A stretch of DNA of 64,000 nt, from the NCBI GenBank assembly GCA_017861365.1, contig JAGFXR010000004.1:55796-119795 (forward strand), written 5' to 3'. Positions 51,700-60,071 of this stretch are shown piece by piece (within the stretch, counting starts at the first letter, position 1; each line of letters opens with the position of its first letter). The position numbers and the translations under genes were made by a program. Under the pieces are notes generated by a model. That model did no database searches and had not been told where the DNA came from. It saw nothing but the letters and a program-made list of their open reading frames with translations. Origin of the DNA: Oscillospiraceae bacterium (GTDB lineage Bacteria; Bacillota; Clostridia; Oscillospirales; Oscillospiraceae).

Positions 51700-53037
51700 T
51701 TACATGATAATGCCGCGGGTATTGGCAGCCCAGTCTCTCCAGCAGACCAGAGGCTCATCGATGGGGAAACGGGAGATGATCTCGCCGCCGTCCTCGGTGA
51801 TGAGCACCATGTCCTCCAGACGGGCGCCGGTGCGCTGCTCCGGCAGACCGGCGAAGGTCTCGACTGCCAGAACCATGCCAGGCTCCAGTGGGATCTCTTC
51901 GCCGCCGTTTTCCATGTAGGAGTGTGCGACAAAGGGACGGTCGTGCAGAGTCAGGCCACAGCCGTGAGCCAGACACCAGGGATCCAGACCGTACCAGCTG
52001 TCGCGGCCCCAGGTCTTGACGGGATCGGCCTTAAAGCCCTTCATAATGTCATAGTTGGTATTTCCGACCTTGCAGGCGTCGCAGCCGCCGCGGAGCATTT
52101 CCAGCGCGGTGTCATATGCCTTACGCTGGGTATCGGTGGGCCGTCCGCAGTAGAAGGTGCGGTACACACAGGACTTGTAGCCCAGATACGAAGCGGCGTC
52201 AACGTCGACATAGATGGGATCGCCGGGACGGATAAGCTTATCGGTAAAGGTCCAGTTATAGGGATTGGTGTTCTCACCGGACATACAGACCAAATCCTCA
52301 GAGTGGTCAATGCCCTCGGCGTACAGAGCGGCCAGGCCAATGCCCACCAGCTCACATTCCTTGATGCCGGGACGAATCGCGTCCACAATGGCAGCAAAGG
52401 CAACCTCGGTGTTCGCCGCCACCTGACGCATGATCTTGACTTCCTCAGGGGTCTTGATGGCACGGGCCTTGTCCAGAGTTACGTTGGCCCAGACGGCCTT
52501 GTATCCCATCATCTGGAGACCCTCAATATAGACGTGCGGCATGGAGGTTCCGTCAATGCCGATATAGCCGTCGTTGAGCGAGGTGACTTTGCCGTCGCTG
52601 TCGCAGGTGGCGGGCTTCAGGCCGGCCTCCTCCAGATCACGCAGGAAAAATTTCAGCTGGCGGACAATCGCGGGGTGATCGCCGGAGCGTCCTCCCGCCT
52701 TCAAAGCGGAACCAAAAGCATCATATACACGACCGTTCAGCCAAGGCATACGGCGCTTTGCCTCGTCCGGAACACCCGAATAAACGGAAGCCACGCCGTT
52801 TCTGGTAAAGCTGACGAACTGGTACTCACCCGCGCGGTTGGGTGTGGTCAGATAAACACTGGCCAGGTAACGGCAGTTGTCGGCGTTCCAGGTAGCAACC
52901 ATGCAGAGATTATCCTGCTCCATGCACTTGATTGCCCGGGCATGCTTGTCCTTACGCATTCTGTCAAAGTTAACACGCTCTTCATAATCTACGTTGAACT
53001 TGCCTAAGGCCATGTTCTCATAGTTGGAAAGTGCCAT
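51700..53037 (-). CDS. M24 (creatinase/Xaa-Pro peptidase) family protein with altered metal site
   Basis: 445 residues: an N-terminal creatinase-like domain and a pita-bread catalytic domain from about residue 200. Candidate metal ligands are Asp278 and Asp280 (VDVDAAS), His358 (HGCGLTLHD), Glu393 (LAVETF) and Glu408 (RLEDM). The remaining ligand, normally Asp, is Cys290 (GYKSCVYRTF). The DxD start and the spacing look more like the DMSP lyase DddP than like an aminopeptidase. The ATG at 53037 has GGAGG 9 nt upstream. marR lies upstream in the same direction. Substrate unknown. Confidence 0.85.
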   Translation of the reverse strand: MALSNYENMALGKFNVDYEERVNFDRMRKDKHARAIKCMEQDNLCMVATWNADNCRYLASVYLTTPNRAGEYQFVSFTRNGVASVYSGVPDEAKRRMPWLNGRVYDAFGSALKAGGRSGDHPAIVRQLKFFLRDLEEAGLKPATCDSDGKVTSLNDGYIGIDGTSMPHVYIEGLQMMGYKAVWANVTLDKARAIKTPEEVKIMRQVAANTEVAFAAIVDAIRPGIKECELVGIGLAALYAEGIDHSEDLVCMSGENTNPYNWTFTDKLIRPGDPIYVDVDAASYLGYKSCVYRTFYCGRPTDTQRKAYDTALEMLRGGCDACKVGNTNYDIMKGFKADPVKTWGRDSWYGLDPWCLAHGCGLTLHDRPFVAHSYMENGGEEIPLEPGMVLAVETFAGLPEQRTGARLEDMVLITEDGGEIISRFPIDEPLVCWRDWAANTRGIIM

Positions 53038-53120
53038 TTCCAAATTCCTCCATATCAAAAAGTTTGGGGGGTCAACAACATATCCATAAACTCCCAAGCG
53101 GGAAATTCATGCTTTTTTAT

Positions 53121-53153
53121 TTCTCTCTATATTCTCTCTATATTCTCTCTATA
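53121..53153 (-). repeat. Three perfect 11-bp tandem repeats in the M24 gene leader
   Basis: TTCTCTCTATA repeated three times with no change (53121-53153), between marR and the M24 gene. On the minus strand each unit gives TATAGAGAGAA. One full helical turn per unit would present the same face to a protein; it could equally vary by slippage. Confidence 0.8.
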
Positions 53154-53181
53154 AATCTCTGTCATGTTTTAAGCAAAAATT

Positions 53182-53613
53182 TTATGCGTTTCTTAAGTTC
53201 TCCGCAATCATCTGAAAAATTCTCCATGCCTCTGATTTGTCCTCGTCGGTAAAGCCCGCCAAAAGCTTCGAACCGTCTCCCAGCCGCGACGCTTCAATAA
53301 GCTCAAACAGCTCCCTTCCCTTTTCAGTCAGTGAAATGGTATTTGCCTTTCCGCCTACCGCGGCGGGTTCACGGGTCACAAGGTTGTCCCGCTCCATTCT
53401 GCCCAGCATCACGCTGACCGTGGCAGGTGACACCTGCCGAAACTGCGCCAGCTCTTTCTGCGTACAGGTGCCGCGGTGGCCCAGCGCAGTAATAATAGAG
53501 GCTTGACCGCTGTGAACACCCAGCGGAATCAGCCGACGCTCCACATAATTCGAGTGGATTCGGGTCATATCTGTGAGCAGATCCAGCAATAAATTATCGT
53601 CCAAGTCGCTCAC
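53182..53613 (-). CDS. MarR family transcriptional regulator
   Basis: 143 residues with the winged-helix core of MarR: GQASIITALGHRGTCTQKELAQFRQVSPATVSVMLGRMERDNLVTREP, then the wing ANTISLTEKGRELF and a C-terminal dimerisation helix. Start is ambiguous: GTG 53613 is close to GAGAGG, TTG 53604 would have better spacing. A palindrome TTAGCTGACTAA lies upstream. It probably regulates itself and the M24 gene 144 bp downstream; ligand unknown. Confidence 0.88.
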   Translation of the reverse strand: MSDLDDNLLLDLLTDMTRIHSNYVERRLIPLGVHSGQASIITALGHRGTCTQKELAQFRQVSPATVSVMLGRMERDNLVTREPAAVGGKANTISLTEKGRELFELIEASRLGDGSKLLAGFTDEDKSEAWRIFQMIAENLRNA

Positions 53614-53624
53614 CTCTCGTTAAA

Positions 53625-53636
53625 TTAGCTGACTAA
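53625..53636. promoter_or_regulatory. Possible MarR operator
   Basis: TTAGCTGACTAA: TTAG and CTAA half-sites around four bases, 12 bp upstream of marR, a place and shape usual for MarR autoregulation. In 53637-53834 I saw no gene. Confidence 0.5.
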
Positions 53637-53834
53637 CAGCATTCAGTATAACGTTTCGTTTCGAAAAAGTCAACGGGAATCCATCTGGATTCACGAACAA
53701 TTGAAACATTTCAAAAAACGGTCGCGTTATTTTCACAAAAACGGATCTTCTATGCAAAGAAATCCGCTTTTCATGACTGTTTTTGGCCGTCATGGTATAC
53801 AATAGGAGTATCAGCGTTTTTTCAAGAAGCGGCG

Positions 53835-53863
53835 TTGCGCTTTTTGTAAAAAAGGGCTATAAT
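53835..53863 (+). promoter_or_regulatory. Promoter of the ymdB operon
   Basis: TTGCGC (53835-53840), 17-bp spacer, perfect TATAAT (53858-53863). Confidence 0.6.
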
Positions 53864-53920
53864 TTTTATAGAGGAGCCGGGCAATTTCATCCGGTTCCCC
53901 CGCTGGAGAGGAGCACACGA

Positions 53921-54709
53921 ATGATCTTAAAGATACTTGCTGTGGGCGATGTTGTCGGTGACGGAGGGTTGTCCTTCCTGCGGCGTCAGCTGCCCGCTCT
54001 GAAAAAAAAGCACAACGTCCATTTCACGGTTGTCAACGGCGAAAATGCCTCCGGTGTGGGCATACTTCCCCGTCAGGCCTCGGAAATTCTGGATGCGGGC
54101 GCCGATGTGGTCACGCTGGGCAATCACACCTGGAACCGCCTTCAAATTAAGGATTTTCTGGAGGAAAACCGCTACATTCTGCGTCCGGCGAATTTTACCG
54201 GAAAGGCCCCCGGGTACGGCTTTCGCGTTTACGACGGCCCGACGGGGCTTCGGATCGGCGTGATCAATCTGATCGGCCGCTGCGAGCTGGATTTTAACGC
54301 CGATAACCCGTTTTTTACCGCGGACCGCATTCTCTCCTCCGCGGAGGCGGACATCCTTCTGGTGGACTTTCACGCGGAGGCTACCAGTGAGAAGCTTGCT
54401 CTTGCTTACTATCTGGATGGCCGCGTCCACGCCCTATGGGGTACCCATACCCATGTTCCCACCGCCGATTGCCGGATATTTCCCGGCGGAATGGGCTATG
54501 TAACCGACCTGGGAATGACCGGCCCCGCAAATTCGGTGCTGGGCATACGCCCCCAGCAGTCCATCAACCGGTTTCTGGGCGGCATCCCCTCCCGGTATGA
54601 GCCCGCCGACGGCCCCTGCAAGCTTGAGAGCGTGCTGTTTGAAGTTGATACCGCCGCGGCGCGCTGCATCAGCGCGTCCCGAATTGATCTTCTGGAAGAA
54701 ACCTCTTAA
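53921..54709 (+). CDS. ymdB: YmdB-type metallophosphoesterase
   Basis: Cyclic-nucleotide phosphodiesterase family (TIGR00282); Bacillus YmdB cleaves 2',3'-cAMP and affects biofilm/motility decisions. 262 residues with the di-metal motifs AVGDVVG, VVNGENASGVGI, LGNHTW, DFHAEATSE and GTHTHVPTAD. The ATG at 53921 has GAGAGGAG 7 nt upstream; the open frame begins at 53783 but lacks homology there. It starts a run of four same-strand genes. Confidence 0.92.
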   Translation: MILKILAVGDVVGDGGLSFLRRQLPALKKKHNVHFTVVNGENASGVGILPRQASEILDAGADVVTLGNHTWNRLQIKDFLEENRYILRPANFTGKAPGYGFRVYDGPTGLRIGVINLIGRCELDFNADNPFFTADRILSSAEADILLVDFHAEATSEKLALAYYLDGRVHALWGTHTHVPTADCRIFPGGMGYVTDLGMTGPANSVLGIRPQQSINRFLGGIPSRYEPADGPCKLESVLFEVDTAAARCISASRIDLLEETS

Positions 54710-54721
54710 GGAGAATTGCCC

Positions 54722-55819
54722 ATGCCAACCATCATCCACGCCGCGGATTTTCATCTGGATTCTCCCTTTGACGCGCTGCCTCCCGCGCTTGCTATGGAAC
54801 GCAGAGAGGAGCAGAGAGAGCTGCTTCACCGGCTCGCTTTGACCGCGGAGGAGCTCCGCGCCGATCTCATCCTGCTGTCCGGTGATCTGTTCGACGGCAG
54901 CGACGCCTATTTGGAAACCGCCCAGACCCTGCTGCGCGCCCTGAGTAATATCAGAGCCAACATTTTTATCGCACCCGGAAATCACGATTACTGGTCTTCC
55001 CGCTCTCCATATGCTGCCCTGAGCTGGCCGGACAACGTCCATATTTTCCACACCGCCGGGATCGAATCCGTTCCCATTCCGGAGTGTGGCTGCGTGGTGC
55101 ACGGGGCCGCCTTCACCTCCCCCTTCCGAGACGACTGCCCCCTGAAGGGCTTTCACGCCCCGGAGGACGGCAATGTCCATATTATGGTTCTTCACGGAGA
55201 TATGGGCAAACACAGCCGCTATTGTCCCATCGACCCGGTGGATGTGGCGGCGTCCGGTCTCCACTATCTGGCACTGGGGCATGTCCACGCCCGCTCGCCC
55301 GTCGGCCATGAGGGACCCACGGCGTGGGCCTATCCCGGTTGCCCGGAAGGGCGCGGCTTTGACGAACTGGGGGAAAAGGGTATTCTGGCCGGAACTATCC
55401 TCACCTCCGGCGTCAACCTGCGCTTTATCCCCCTCTGCAAGAGGCGGTATGAAATTCTCACCATCCCGCTCTCCGGGAACAACCCGCCGGAGGATCAGCT
55501 TTTAGCGGCACTGCCCCGGGACGCCGTACAGGATATTTACCGCCTCCTGCTGACGGGCGAGAGCGGCGCGGAGGGATTGGATCTTCCCGCGTTACATACG
55601 GCGGCGGCTCCCTTCTTTTACAGCGTGGCCTTGTACGACCAAACCAGAATTCGCCGTGACCTCTGGGCTCGCGCCGATGAGGACACTCTGACCGGTCTGT
55701 TCCTTCAGCAGCTGAGGACGCGCTGGGAGTCCGCCCTCGATGCGGATCGCACTATCATTGAGGACGCCGTCCGGTTTGGACTGGCCGCTCTGGAAAACGG
55801 GGAGGACTACCGTCCATGA
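54722..55819 (+). CDS. DNA repair exonuclease-like metallophosphoesterase, YhaO/SbcD type
   Basis: 365 residues. Calcineurin-like nuclease motifs in order: HAADFHLDSPFD, LLSGDLFDG, APGNHDYW, MVLHGDMG and ALGHVHAR, then a C-terminal capping region. This matches YhaO of Bacillus and the Mre11/SbcD group. AAGGAG precedes the ATG at 54722. It overlaps the ATPase gene by 4 bases, as in yhaO-yhaN, so both probably form one complex acting on DNA ends. Confidence 0.88.
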   Translation: MPTIIHAADFHLDSPFDALPPALAMERREEQRELLHRLALTAEELRADLILLSGDLFDGSDAYLETAQTLLRALSNIRANIFIAPGNHDYWSSRSPYAALSWPDNVHIFHTAGIESVPIPECGCVVHGAAFTSPFRDDCPLKGFHAPEDGNVHIMVLHGDMGKHSRYCPIDPVDVAASGLHYLALGHVHARSPVGHEGPTAWAYPGCPEGRGFDELGEKGILAGTILTSGVNLRFIPLCKRRYEILTIPLSGNNPPEDQLLAALPRDAVQDIYRLLLTGESGAEGLDLPALHTAAAPFFYSVALYDQTRIRRDLWARADEDTLTGLFLQQLRTRWESALDADRTIIEDAVRFGLAALENGEDYRP

Positions 55820-58083
55820 TCATCAAGCGTATGTGCGCCACCTTCGGTACGCTGGAGCAGGCCACACTGGAGCTTCACGAGGGCCTGAACATCATTGAGG
55901 CGCCCAACGAATCGGGAAAATCCACCTGGGCCGCCTTTCTGCGCGCCATGCTCTTTGGCATCAACACCCGGGAACGGGACAAAAAAAATACCATCGCTGA
56001 AAAAAACCTCTACCAGCCGTGGTCGGGCGCGCCCATGGAGGGTACGCTGGAGCTGGTCTGGCAGGGGCGCGAGATCACCCTGCGCCGCTACCGCAAGGGC
56101 AGCGTTCCCTTCGGCGGCTTTGACGCCGTCTACACCGCCTCTGGCGCTCCCATCCCTGGCCTGACCGCCGAAAACGTGGGAGAGACGCTGCTGGGCGTGG
56201 GCCGGGAGGTTTATGAGCGCTCGGCTTTCGTGGGTCAGTCCTCCCTTGTGATCGATCAGACCGCCGAGCTGGAGAGCCGCATCGCGGCGCTGGCCTCCTC
56301 CGGTCAGGAGGATGTCTCCTTCTCCCAGACTCAAAAACGTCTCAGAGAATGGCAGAACCGCCGCAAATACAATAAATTGGGTCTTATTCCTCAAATGACT
56401 CAGGAGCTATCCAAGCTGGACGTCGCTATCGAGCGGGTTGGAGGCGGCATGTCCCAGGCCTCCGCCGTGCGGTCCGAGCTGACCCAGCACAAACGCCAGG
56501 AAGAGGATCTGAAGCGGGACATGGCGCTTCACCGACAGCAAAAGAACTACGAAAGCCTTCAGCGCCTTCAGGCAATCAGGGCTGAGCTTGAGCAAAAGAA
56601 GGCGGCATGTCTGGCTGCGGAAGCGGAGGCGCAGCGGCACGGAGCCGCTCCAGAGGCGGCTGTCCTTCGGAGCGCACAGGACAATTTAAATTACCTCTCC
56701 ACCCTGGATTCCAACATCAGGCTGGCCCGAAAGCAGCAGGCGGAGGCGGAAGAAACCGCACAGGCCGCACAAGCGTCCCGCCGCGACGAGAGCTTCCCCG
56801 ACTGTACCGCCGAGGAAGCATGGGCTCAGGCCTCCTCCGACAGGGAGACCATCTCCAAGCACCTGCTGCTGGCGGACAAGCTGCCGGCAGCAGCCGTTGT
56901 GCTGGCGCTGCTGGGCTTTGTGGCCGGTGCCGGCCTGGGCGCGGCAGGTGCGCTCCTCCTTCCCGCTTTTCGCTTTCCTCTGATCGGCGGCGGAATCGCG
57001 CTGTTTCTGGTGACTGTCGTGGCAGCACTGCTTGTGCGCTCCCGGCAGGCGTCAAAACATCGCGCGGCCGCCCAGGCCGTTTATCACCGCTATCCCACCG
57101 CCCAAACCACCGACGATATCCTCCGGCAGGCATCAAGCTACCGTGAGGCATGCGCCGCCGCGCTCACCGCCGCGGAACAGGAATCCCGGGTCACACAGGC
57201 TTTGATGAACTTGGAGGAGGAGCGGACTAGGCTGCTCCGCTCCCTTCTGGATCTGGTGCACCCCTTCGCCCCAGAGGTCACCGACACGTTCGGTATCTCC
57301 GCCGCGCTCTCCAGAGCGCTGACGCTGGACGACCGCCACAAAACCGCCCGGCGGGACTATGAGAGCGTCCTACGCATCTGTGATACCGTCGCCGCCGACG
57401 GCATCCCGGAGTACTCCGGGGAGGAGCCCCCCGACTCACCCTCCCGCACTGTCCAAGAAACCGAAACGCAGCTCATCGCCGTTTCCACCGAGCTCACCCG
57501 ACTCCAGCGCACTTTGGATTTCATTGAGGGAGAGCTTCGCTCTCTCGGCGATTTGTCGGGACTGCAGGCCCGCAGAGACGCGCTGGCGGAGCAGCTGGCA
57601 GCCAGAACGGGAGAATATGAGGCAATCTCTCTGGCGCTGGAAGCGCTTGAGTCAGCACACGCACTCCTTGAGGAGCGGTTTTCGCCCATATTAAACCGGA
57701 AAACCGGAGAAATTCTCTCCGCCTTTACCGGCAACAAATATTCCTCCGTCTCGTTCAACCGCGATCTGGACGCGCAGGCCACTGAAACTGGGGGCTTGCT
57801 TCCCCGGCGGGCGGCGGCCCTCAGCGCGGGCACCGTCGATCAAGTCTACCTGGCCGTCCGGCTGGCAGTGTGCGACATCACACTCCCCTCGGATGACCCC
57901 ACGCCGCTGCTTTTAGATGACGCGCTGGCCTTTTTTGACGACCGGCGCATGGAACTGGCGCTGACCTACCTGTCCAAGCTTCCCCGGCAGATTCTGCTAT
58001 TTACCTGCCAGCATCGGGAAGCCGCCTTTTTGGAACACACTCCGGAAGTTTCGCTAATCCCCTTGCATTCGGGCGTGAGCTGA
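55816..58083 (+). CDS. YhaN/SbcC-like ATPase with membrane hairpin
   Basis: 755 residues. Walker A in IIEAPNESGKSTWAAFLR, long coiled-coil arms, and in the middle a hydrophobic hairpin (VVLALLGFVAGAGLGAAGALLL and LIGGGIALFLVTVVAALLV). It then returns through coiled coil to the signature LSAGTVDQVYLAVRLAV and Walker B PLLLDDALAFFDD. The two membrane helices set it apart from SbcC/Rad50 and fit YhaN. It probably pairs with the preceding nuclease at the membrane. ATGA overlap with that gene. Confidence 0.88.
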   Translation: MIIKRMCATFGTLEQATLELHEGLNIIEAPNESGKSTWAAFLRAMLFGINTRERDKKNTIAEKNLYQPWSGAPMEGTLELVWQGREITLRRYRKGSVPFGGFDAVYTASGAPIPGLTAENVGETLLGVGREVYERSAFVGQSSLVIDQTAELESRIAALASSGQEDVSFSQTQKRLREWQNRRKYNKLGLIPQMTQELSKLDVAIERVGGGMSQASAVRSELTQHKRQEEDLKRDMALHRQQKNYESLQRLQAIRAELEQKKAACLAAEAEAQRHGAAPEAAVLRSAQDNLNYLSTLDSNIRLARKQQAEAEETAQAAQASRRDESFPDCTAEEAWAQASSDRETISKHLLLADKLPAAAVVLALLGFVAGAGLGAAGALLLPAFRFPLIGGGIALFLVTVVAALLVRSRQASKHRAAAQAVYHRYPTAQTTDDILRQASSYREACAAALTAAEQESRVTQALMNLEEERTRLLRSLLDLVHPFAPEVTDTFGISAALSRALTLDDRHKTARRDYESVLRICDTVAADGIPEYSGEEPPDSPSRTVQETETQLIAVSTELTRLQRTLDFIEGELRSLGDLSGLQARRDALAEQLAARTGEYEAISLALEALESAHALLEERFSPILNRKTGEILSAFTGNKYSSVSFNRDLDAQATETGGLLPRRAAALSAGTVDQVYLAVRLAVCDITLPSDDPTPLLLDDALAFFDDRRMELALTYLSKLPRQILLFTCQHREAAFLEHTPEVSLIPLHSGVS

Positions 58084-58170
58084 CATATAATAAGCACATC
58101 TGTTTTTCCAGGAAACCGCTGTTTCATGGAACCGGCGGTTTCCTCAATTTATACTATTGGAGTGACCCCC

Positions 58171-58758
58171 ATGACTGACGAATTAGGCCTGACCCCCCAG
58201 GGCGAGGTTCCGGAGGAGCATTCCTCCCGCGCAGACGCCTTTAAGAGGGATTTGTTCTTCTATTTGCAGAATCTGGTCTATTTTATGCTGTTCCTCATCC
58301 TGATTTTCACCTTTGTCGGGCGTATCATCGGCGTGGACGGACCTTCCATGATGCCAACTCTCCATGACGGTGACCTGATGATCCTGCAAAATATTTGTTA
58401 TACGCCCAAGCAGGGTGACGTTGTGGTGCTGACCAAGGAGAGCTTCAATGAAAGTCCCATTGTCAAGCGAGTGATTGCCGTAGGCGGACAAACCGTCAAA
58501 ATCGACTATGACACCAACACGGTCTATGTGGACGGGGTGGCGCTGGACGAGCCTTATATCAAAGAGGCCATGGTAGACAAGGGCAGCGGATGGACCACTG
58601 AAGTTACAGTGCCCGAGGGCTCCATCTTTGTGATGGGCGATAACCGCAACGACTCATCGGACAGCCGCTATCCCCTCATCGGCACCATTGACGAGCGCTG
58701 TGTCATCGGTCATGTGCTTTGCGTCATCTTTCCCTTCTCCGATTTCGGCGTGGTTTAG
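58171..58758 (+). CDS. lepB: Signal peptidase I
   Basis: Membrane serine protease removing signal peptides. 195 residues with one N-terminal helix (LVYFMLFLILIFTFVGRII), the catalytic Ser in GPSMMPTL, the catalytic Lys in VKRVIAVGG and the C-terminal box MGDNRNDSSDSR. The ATG at 58171 has TTGGAGTG upstream; the ORF extends to 58126. One helix is the gram-positive form. 87 bp after the ATPase gene. Confidence 0.94.
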   Translation: MTDELGLTPQGEVPEEHSSRADAFKRDLFFYLQNLVYFMLFLILIFTFVGRIIGVDGPSMMPTLHDGDLMILQNICYTPKQGDVVVLTKESFNESPIVKRVIAVGGQTVKIDYDTNTVYVDGVALDEPYIKEAMVDKGSGWTTEVTVPEGSIFVMGDNRNDSSDSRYPLIGTIDERCVIGHVLCVIFPFSDFGVV

Positions 58759-58787
58759 TAAAACGGACGGTTCATTCATCCGCCTAC

Positions 58788-58823
58788 AAAAAAGGGACTG
58801 CCCATCATGGCAGCCCCTTTTTT
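58788..58823. terminator. Terminator between lepB and spoIID (convergent)
   Basis: AAAAAAGGGACTGCC (58788-58802) pairs with GGCAGCCCCTTTTTT (58809-58823), one mismatch, with A and T runs allowing use in both directions. Confidence 0.85.
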
Positions 58824-58830
58824 ATGGACT

Positions 58831-59853
58831 TCACGCAGACAGGAAGGTCTCCATGGAACCGATTTCCACACCGGTGTAATACCACTTTAAAATTTCCTCC
58901 CAGGTTTTCCCCTCCTCCGCAAGTGTGTTCGCGCCATATTGGCTCATGCCTACCCCATGCCCGTAGCCGGTGACGGAGAAGGTTACTGACGCGCTGTCGG
59001 CGGCGATGGTAAAGGTTGCCGACCGCAGGCCATACAGGCTTCGCATCTCGTTTCCCGAAACCGTCACACCGCCTACGGTCACCGACTCCACCAGCCCAGA
59101 CGCGGTGGTGACGGTGTTTTGAATCCAGTCACTGGGGTTGTCCCCAAAAACCGCCTGAGAATAGCTTGCCTGAAAGTCTGTCTGAAACTCCGCCGCTGTA
59201 AGGGACACCGTACTGTGGTAATTGGGCACCTCCGCCCCCTCCGGACTCTCCACCGAGGACAGATAAGGAACCTCCGTCCCCCAAACCGCAACCGCATCGG
59301 CGGTACTGCCGGCGGCAGAGGAAAAAAACAGCGCATTGATCAGCTGCCCGTTATAGGTGACGACTTGTCCATCTGTCGCGGCGACAGCGGCGGCAATCTT
59401 CTCCGTGTTGGCCTCCGCCTGATCCCCCCAGTTGGCCGCGGCATCCTCTTTGGAGATATAGGCCTGGCAGCAGCTGCTGTCGGTGCAGACATCCGCATTG
59501 TCGTGGTTGCTCCCGTTGACCTTTTTGTTCAGCGTATAGGTACGCGCCGTGGCCGCCTGCGCCTTTAGCGCCTCCTCCTCAAAGGAAGCGGGCATCTCCG
59601 CTGCGACCACTCCCCACAAATATTGATCCAGCGGTATGGCGCTCACCGTCCCATCCTTCATTAGCACCTGAATGGTCGCCTCGCTGTCAAGCGTCGTTGT
59701 CTGCTCCGCCGCCTGAGGTGTCGCCGGAAGCACCTCCACCTGACTTTGCAGCTCCTCCCCGCCGCTGTACAGCGGCTCATCGTGAATCAGCAGCACCGGC
59801 AATAAAAATGATATGCCCAGCAGCAATAGCCCCATCCCGGCAGTCCAGCGCAT
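58831..59853 (-). CDS. spoIID: Stage II sporulation protein D
   Basis: Mother-cell lytic transglycosylase that thins septal peptidoglycan during engulfment, with SpoIIP and SpoIIM. 340 residues: one N-terminal helix (AGMGLLLLGISFLLPVLLI), then the SpoIID domain with LDQYLWGVVAAEMPASFEEEALKAQAATARTYTL (catalytic Glu), a Cys-containing zinc region (VCTDSSCCQAY) and GYGHGVGMSQYGANTLAEEGKTWEEIL. The ATG at 59853 has AAAGGAGG 7 nt upstream; the frame runs to 59925 without support. Confidence 0.94.
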   Translation of the reverse strand: MRWTAGMGLLLLGISFLLPVLLIHDEPLYSGGEELQSQVEVLPATPQAAEQTTTLDSEATIQVLMKDGTVSAIPLDQYLWGVVAAEMPASFEEEALKAQAATARTYTLNKKVNGSNHDNADVCTDSSCCQAYISKEDAAANWGDQAEANTEKIAAAVAATDGQVVTYNGQLINALFFSSAAGSTADAVAVWGTEVPYLSSVESPEGAEVPNYHSTVSLTAAEFQTDFQASYSQAVFGDNPSDWIQNTVTTASGLVESVTVGGVTVSGNEMRSLYGLRSATFTIAADSASVTFSVTGYGHGVGMSQYGANTLAEEGKTWEEILKWYYTGVEIGSMETFLSA

Positions 59854-59933
59854 TTGTGTTCCTCCTTTTGCAAGTTTTACAAAAATGTCTTTCATTCCAG
59901 TAACAACTTTTCCATTCTCGGCCATTCTTAAGA

Positions 59934-59962
59934 TTGACTTTAATCACCGCCTGGTGTAAAAT
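59934..59962 (+). promoter_or_regulatory. Promoter of the citrate synthase gene
   Basis: TTGACT (59934-59939), 17-bp spacer, TAAAAT (59957-59962). A small dyad CACCGCCTGGTG lies between the boxes (59945-59956). Confidence 0.6.
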
Positions 59963-60071
59963 ATATCAATATAATGCCGCCGTGATATTCAAGAATCGTC
60001 CCTCAGCCCCGCCGTGCTCGTCCGAAATCGGCAAACATATTCTGAGAAAATGACACAAGGAGGCGTCAGGC

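Noticed and set aside
51643..53007. 454-codon plus-strand ORF opposite the M24 gene
   Set aside because: Same explanation: an antisense shadow of a clearly homologous gene, without its own ribosome-binding site.
53121..53153. Tandem repeats considered as a CRISPR remnant
   Set aside because: Units are 11 bp with no spacers and no cas genes nearby.
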